Source: Dryococelus australis
Taxonomy: Eukaryota > Arthropoda > Insecta > Phasmatodea > Phasmatidae
Reading direction: 5' to 3'
DNA: 64,000 nucleotides
Assembly (NCBI GenBank): GCA_029891345.1
Contig: CM056998.1
Span: 172,136,332-172,200,331 of the forward strand
The notes below the pieces were generated by a model that ran no database searches, was not told where the DNA came from, and saw only the letters and a list, made by a program, of their open reading frames with translations. The position numbers were made by a program, and so were the translations under genes. This document shows positions 60,480 to 64,000 of the stretch, in pieces (the stretch's first letter is position 1; every line of letters begins with the position of its first letter).

Positions 60480-62085
60480 CAAACACCCTATAACATATAA
60501 CCAGTATTAAAATTTTTGGTATCTATGTTTGTGAAGTACCCTATACTTTCTGGTGCTATGATTTTTGCAACCTCCTGTACTTGGTTGTGTTGAAATTATG
60601 TACATAAATTTTTGGATCATACTTTATTTGTAAAATTTTGAAACAATTGTCTAATATTATCTATTATTTGTAACTTCATTTAGCTTCGTAACTTTGTAAA
60701 TAACTTAATGTTTTAAAATGAATTTTTTCGTTTATTTAAACTATTCCTTATTAAAAGTGAACTTGTTTTTATTAAGCAACATTTTCTCGGCAGAGAGTGT
60801 GTGAGAATAAAGTAATTAAAATGTCATAACTGTGAGAGATTCTTGCATTTTCTATTAAAAGTATGTTGCAATTAGTGAAAAGCCTATGAGTTCTATCAAA
60901 AACAAACTAACAGGAAATACTGTAATACTGAAAAAAAGCCAGATAAAAAGACCGGGAAGTGAGCACTCTAACCACTTTTCCATAACTAACAATATAATAT
61001 ACAATATCGGATAGCGCTTGGTTGATATAAACTGGTTTTCGAGTTTTGTTTAGGTCTTGTATGTTTGTAATCTAGTTTCCCTGCTAAGGGTTCACAGGTA
61101 ATAGATTATACGTAATAGACGTTATGATGCTACATTTATATGTTACTAACATTACATTGCTATGTTACTTATTTTACAATATTATACTAATGTGTTGCTA
61201 CATTATGATACATTACATTGGTATGTAACAGTATGTTACAATATTTTACAATATACTTCATTAGTACACCACAACATTCTTTCATGGAAAATTGAACATA
61301 ACACATAATTAATACAATTAATTTGTTTTTGCACGTGAAAAATATAGAAATGCTGAACTTTATAGATAATTAATCCTAAATTAATTGCATGGAATATTTC
61401 TGATTAAACATTATTTCCTGACTAATTTATACTAACCTCGAATTTGTATGCTTATAATTATTTCCAACATCTCAAAAAACCATTACATTAAGAGATCTAA
61501 AGTCTTAGGAATGTAACCACTCCCTGCCCAAAATCATAAACCTTCAAGGTTAAATTTCAATACTACCAACTACAGAAACAGTGATTTCAGAGGTTGTCAG
61601 CCTGAGTCCAACAAACCCCTGCAGAATGAATTTTGGTTTTATTATGACCTGGAGACAACCCAGGCACCTAGCTTTTTAGGAGGGAAGCAACCAAGGACAT
61701 CTCCATCCCCTGGTAGGGAGGGCAATTCAGGTCAACGATTTTTTCAACTGTCGAAACTATCAAGGGTAAAACATCTTACTAACTGTTTGAAATCTCTTGT
61801 GCAAAAATATTTTTTTGTATTCTACTTGATAAAAATTATTATTCACTTTACAAACTCCATTACACAGGGAAAAAAATACGCCCAAGACATATTAAAAATG
61901 AACAAATATTTACAAAAGAAGTATTACTTCTCTGTACAAATACTAATCTTTACCAAAAAAAAAAATCTATGGGAATATCCTATAATATAAAATTTTAACC
62001 AAATTAGAAACATATTTGGACACATTCACGGTAAATATCCGTGTATGTTTAGCGAAAATATTGTTATCAATATATGAATTAAGAA
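60480..62085. other. Very AT-rich intronic sequence
   Basis: Irregular TGTTAC/ACATTA repetition at about 61120-61260. A less AT-rich patch at 61560-61730 (GGAGACAACCCAGGCACC) has no recognisable identity. Confidence 0.4.
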
Positions 62086-62086
62086 A

Positions 62087-62311
62087 ATGTACACATATAA
62101 ACTGAAATTAGATTGTAACACGTATCCTGAACTTCACAATGAAGCAATCAAAAAACTGCCTCCAAGCCAGAATCTTAAATTTCCTGTTTCATTCTTGCAC
62201 AGCATTACCACTGAGAAAACTTACAGAGCTACCAACCCAAGATTTTCGACTACACTATTGTACAGGAAAATAGAATACAATATTGCTAAGCTTTATTATT
62301 CCATGTTTTAA
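62087..62311 (+). CDS. Unassigned 74-codon open frame
   Basis: It runs from ATG to stop with a rather ordinary amino-acid mix (for example LPPSQNLKFPVSFLHS). No domain is recognised. It lies 175 bases before a better exon candidate and might belong with it, but no splice donor was confirmed. Confidence 0.15.
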   Translation: MYTYKLKLDCNTYPELHNEAIKKLPPSQNLKFPVSFLHSITTEKTYRATNPRFSTTLLYRKIEYNIAKLYYSMF

Positions 62312-62485
62312 TTTTCATTTTAAACAAACACTATCTAATATTGAAATTTTACTTCCCTACTATATAATTAACTCAATAAAAAATAACAAGTAACACAGTT
62401 GAATTTTACTTTTTTAAAAAAAGTTTTTCAATTACGTTTTCTGATTTTGTGTGAAGTATGACTGTTTTTTTTTTTTCACCACTAG

Positions 62486-62731
62486 ACATCTACGTGTTTA
62501 TTCTGCAACAGTTGTAATCTTGATGCTATGAAGGAAAAATATTTTTATTTTAAAGGTTGGTTGAACAATCCCAGTTTTAGGTCAGCAGAGAAACATTGTG
62601 ATGTGTCGTCAAGAGGTCTTTCTACCTGCCCCTTTTTACCATGTAAAAATATATATGTTGACAGTGATCGTTGTTCATCAGAAAGCTACTACATGTACTG
62701 TGTCAAGCAGATAAACCAAACATATAAATGA
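62486..62731 (+). CDS. Candidate cysteine-rich terminal exon
   Basis: A strong acceptor-like sequence, a 14-T run then CACCACTAG at 62466-62485, precedes an 81-codon frame open to TGA at 62729. It reads TSTCLFCNSCNLDAMKEKYF and later SAEKHCDVSSRGLSTCPFLP, CKN, SDRCSSESYYMYC. It has eight cysteines, an even number suggesting disulfides and an extracellular or secreted product (inference). I do not recognise the family. It could be the last exon of a gene nested in the membralin intron, or an old exon-like fragment. The 62528 Met is internal to this reading, so a start there is not needed. Confidence 0.35.
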   Translation, partial: TSTCLFCNSCNLDAMKEKYFYFKGWLNNPSFRSAEKHCDVSSRGLSTCPFLPCKNIYVDSDRCSSESYYMYCVKQINQTYK

Positions 62732-64000
62732 ACATAGTTAAAACCCTTATATTTCTACAGCTTAAAATGTTTTCACATACCAATACTCCAGATATATGTT
62801 CGTCGCAATTAGCCTATTTATGGTTGAGCTTGCAGTTATAGGTGCATAGAACCAATGCTAGAAATTTTAGATTATCCCTTGAAACTATCACTTCGAGTAA
62901 ACTAACACCGAGAGGGTTATCCAACATTCTAAATTTCCATGATTAACATAACTTCATCAAATTAAAGAAAGTATTACCAATTTTTAAATTATAAATTCAT
63001 TTTTTTATCTACAGTCTCTTAGTCAATGTTTTATTTACTGGAAACAGAGACCACACCCCTAACACCAAATAATATTAATTATCACGAGTGGCATACCCTA
63101 CCATCCAATCATAATTAATACCGTATCAAGCAAGCGCACTGCAGATCGGATTGGGCAGACGACAATCCTTCCCAAACCATATCTCAGTTTCGCATCATCT
63201 TTCGTGGCGTGAACATCGCTCCACACAACTTCCTCTATCAAGTTTACCAGTGACTGTGAGGCCGCGTTTGGCGGCGGTCTCATCAAACAATTTCTCTTCA
63301 GCAGCTGAGGCGTTAACATCAGCCACTGCACTCTCAAAAAAAAAACCACACGTGTTCATAACACTGGTATGGCAGGAGAGATCACACGTCGACAGAGGCA
63401 ACACTAAACCTCCAGCACCCCTCTCCGACTGTACTTATGAACGTTATCACAAACAAATTTTCTTGCACATTTTTAATTGGAGTATATCAATATTATATAT
63501 ATATATGTATATATATATTTTTTTTTTTCAAATTTTTTTTCTATGTTGCTTCATACTTATCATATATACTAATAAACACAAAATTTAAGTGTCGGTCTGT
63601 TATTTCAAAATTAGTACCGATATCTAAGGGTAACATGTTATTTAAACGATGTTGAAACATAAGTAAGTGATTTAAAAAATTTGGCCTGTCTGTCTGGATT
63701 TTTGTCCAGAATAGGCTCTGAACGGCTGAATCGATTTTGATAAAACTTTCAAATATCATAGAATTTATTTCTATTTAAAATCTGTTCTTTATTTCATCTC
63801 GATATTACATATGCTTATGAAGTAAATTAATTTTTCATACTTTTTTTTGTGTTTCATATCTTATATTTTTGCAAAATTATTATTGTCGAAAAGCACTGTT
63901 GAAACAATCATTGATATAATACGCGTCATAGAAAATATATTATTTTATTATGTTTTCCAAAAACTAATATATCTTTTCGCGACGATAAAACTATTTCCGA
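62732..64000. other. AT-rich intronic end of the window
   Basis: It contains a less AT-rich patch at 63120-63430 with overlapping minus-strand frames of unknown identity, an (AT)n run at about 63494-63518, and, at 63660-63760, phrasing such as CTGTCTGTCTGGATTTTTGT and CTGAATCGATTTTGATAAAA that is common in dispersed arthropod repeats. The element it belongs to cannot be named from this piece. Confidence 0.4.

Overview
This is eukaryotic, almost certainly insect, genomic DNA lying inside a single large gene. Two short exons on the + strand (444-527 and 49359-49491) join in frame and encode a strongly conserved stretch of membralin (TMEM259 family, a multi-pass ER membrane protein tied to ER-associated degradation). 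They are separated by an intron of about 48.8 kb, and at least 14.5 kb of the following intron fills the rest of the window. The AT-rich sequence, very long introns, many old Tc1/mariner copies, tRNA-derived SINEs and a ZMYM1-type hAT relic suggest a large-genome insect, perhaps hemimetabolous. I cannot name the order or species.

Most of the intron is layered transposon debris. From left to right: a SINE and a palindromic TA-flanked MITE (1.0-2.4 kb); two minus-strand Tc1 relics and a short TIR element (2.9-5.8 kb); a Tc1 relic (8.0-9.4 kb); a minus-strand mariner/IS630-type relic and a plus-strand Tc1 relic (13.4-15.5 kb); a satellite of about 290-bp units (15.6-17.5 kb); a hairpin-forming inverted repeat (18.0-18.8 kb); a CpG-rich island (20.3-20.9 kb); a decayed hAT element (22.9-25.9 kb); another CpG-rich island (28.7-29.3 kb); a SINE, a mariner-like element with about 98-bp TIRs and a Tc1 relic (29.5-32.3 kb); and an LTR-retrotransposon 5' end (33.1-34.1 kb).

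The most unusual object is at 34077-42406. Two long, unequal inverted arms, about 1.3 kb and 2.4 kb, enclose about 4.6 kb of unassigned sequence. The arms end in matching AGTAGT/ACTACT termini and carry tRNA-like, hormone-receptor-like and YY1-like motifs. An internal tandem of about 115-bp units has expanded in one arm only. It looks like a large foldback-type element.

Further right come a 528-bp TIR element (42.8 kb), an open frame of unknown nature (43.4-43.8 kb), a SINE (45.6 kb), a 231-bp hAT-type MITE with an 8-bp target duplication (46.7 kb) and a 1.64-kb Tc1 copy with both ends (47.0-48.7 kb). After the second membralin exon there is another SINE, a second copy of the palindromic MITE with a triplicated core, a CT tract, a GC-rich island, a Tc1 relic, an inverted second block of the 290-bp satellite, a broken C2HC zinc-finger gene (59.5-60.1 kb) and a cysteine-rich candidate terminal exon with a good splice acceptor (62.5-62.7 kb).

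Apart from the membralin exons there is no convincing intact protein-coding gene. The transposases carry stops, frameshifts or altered catalytic residues, so the mobile elements look like old passengers.
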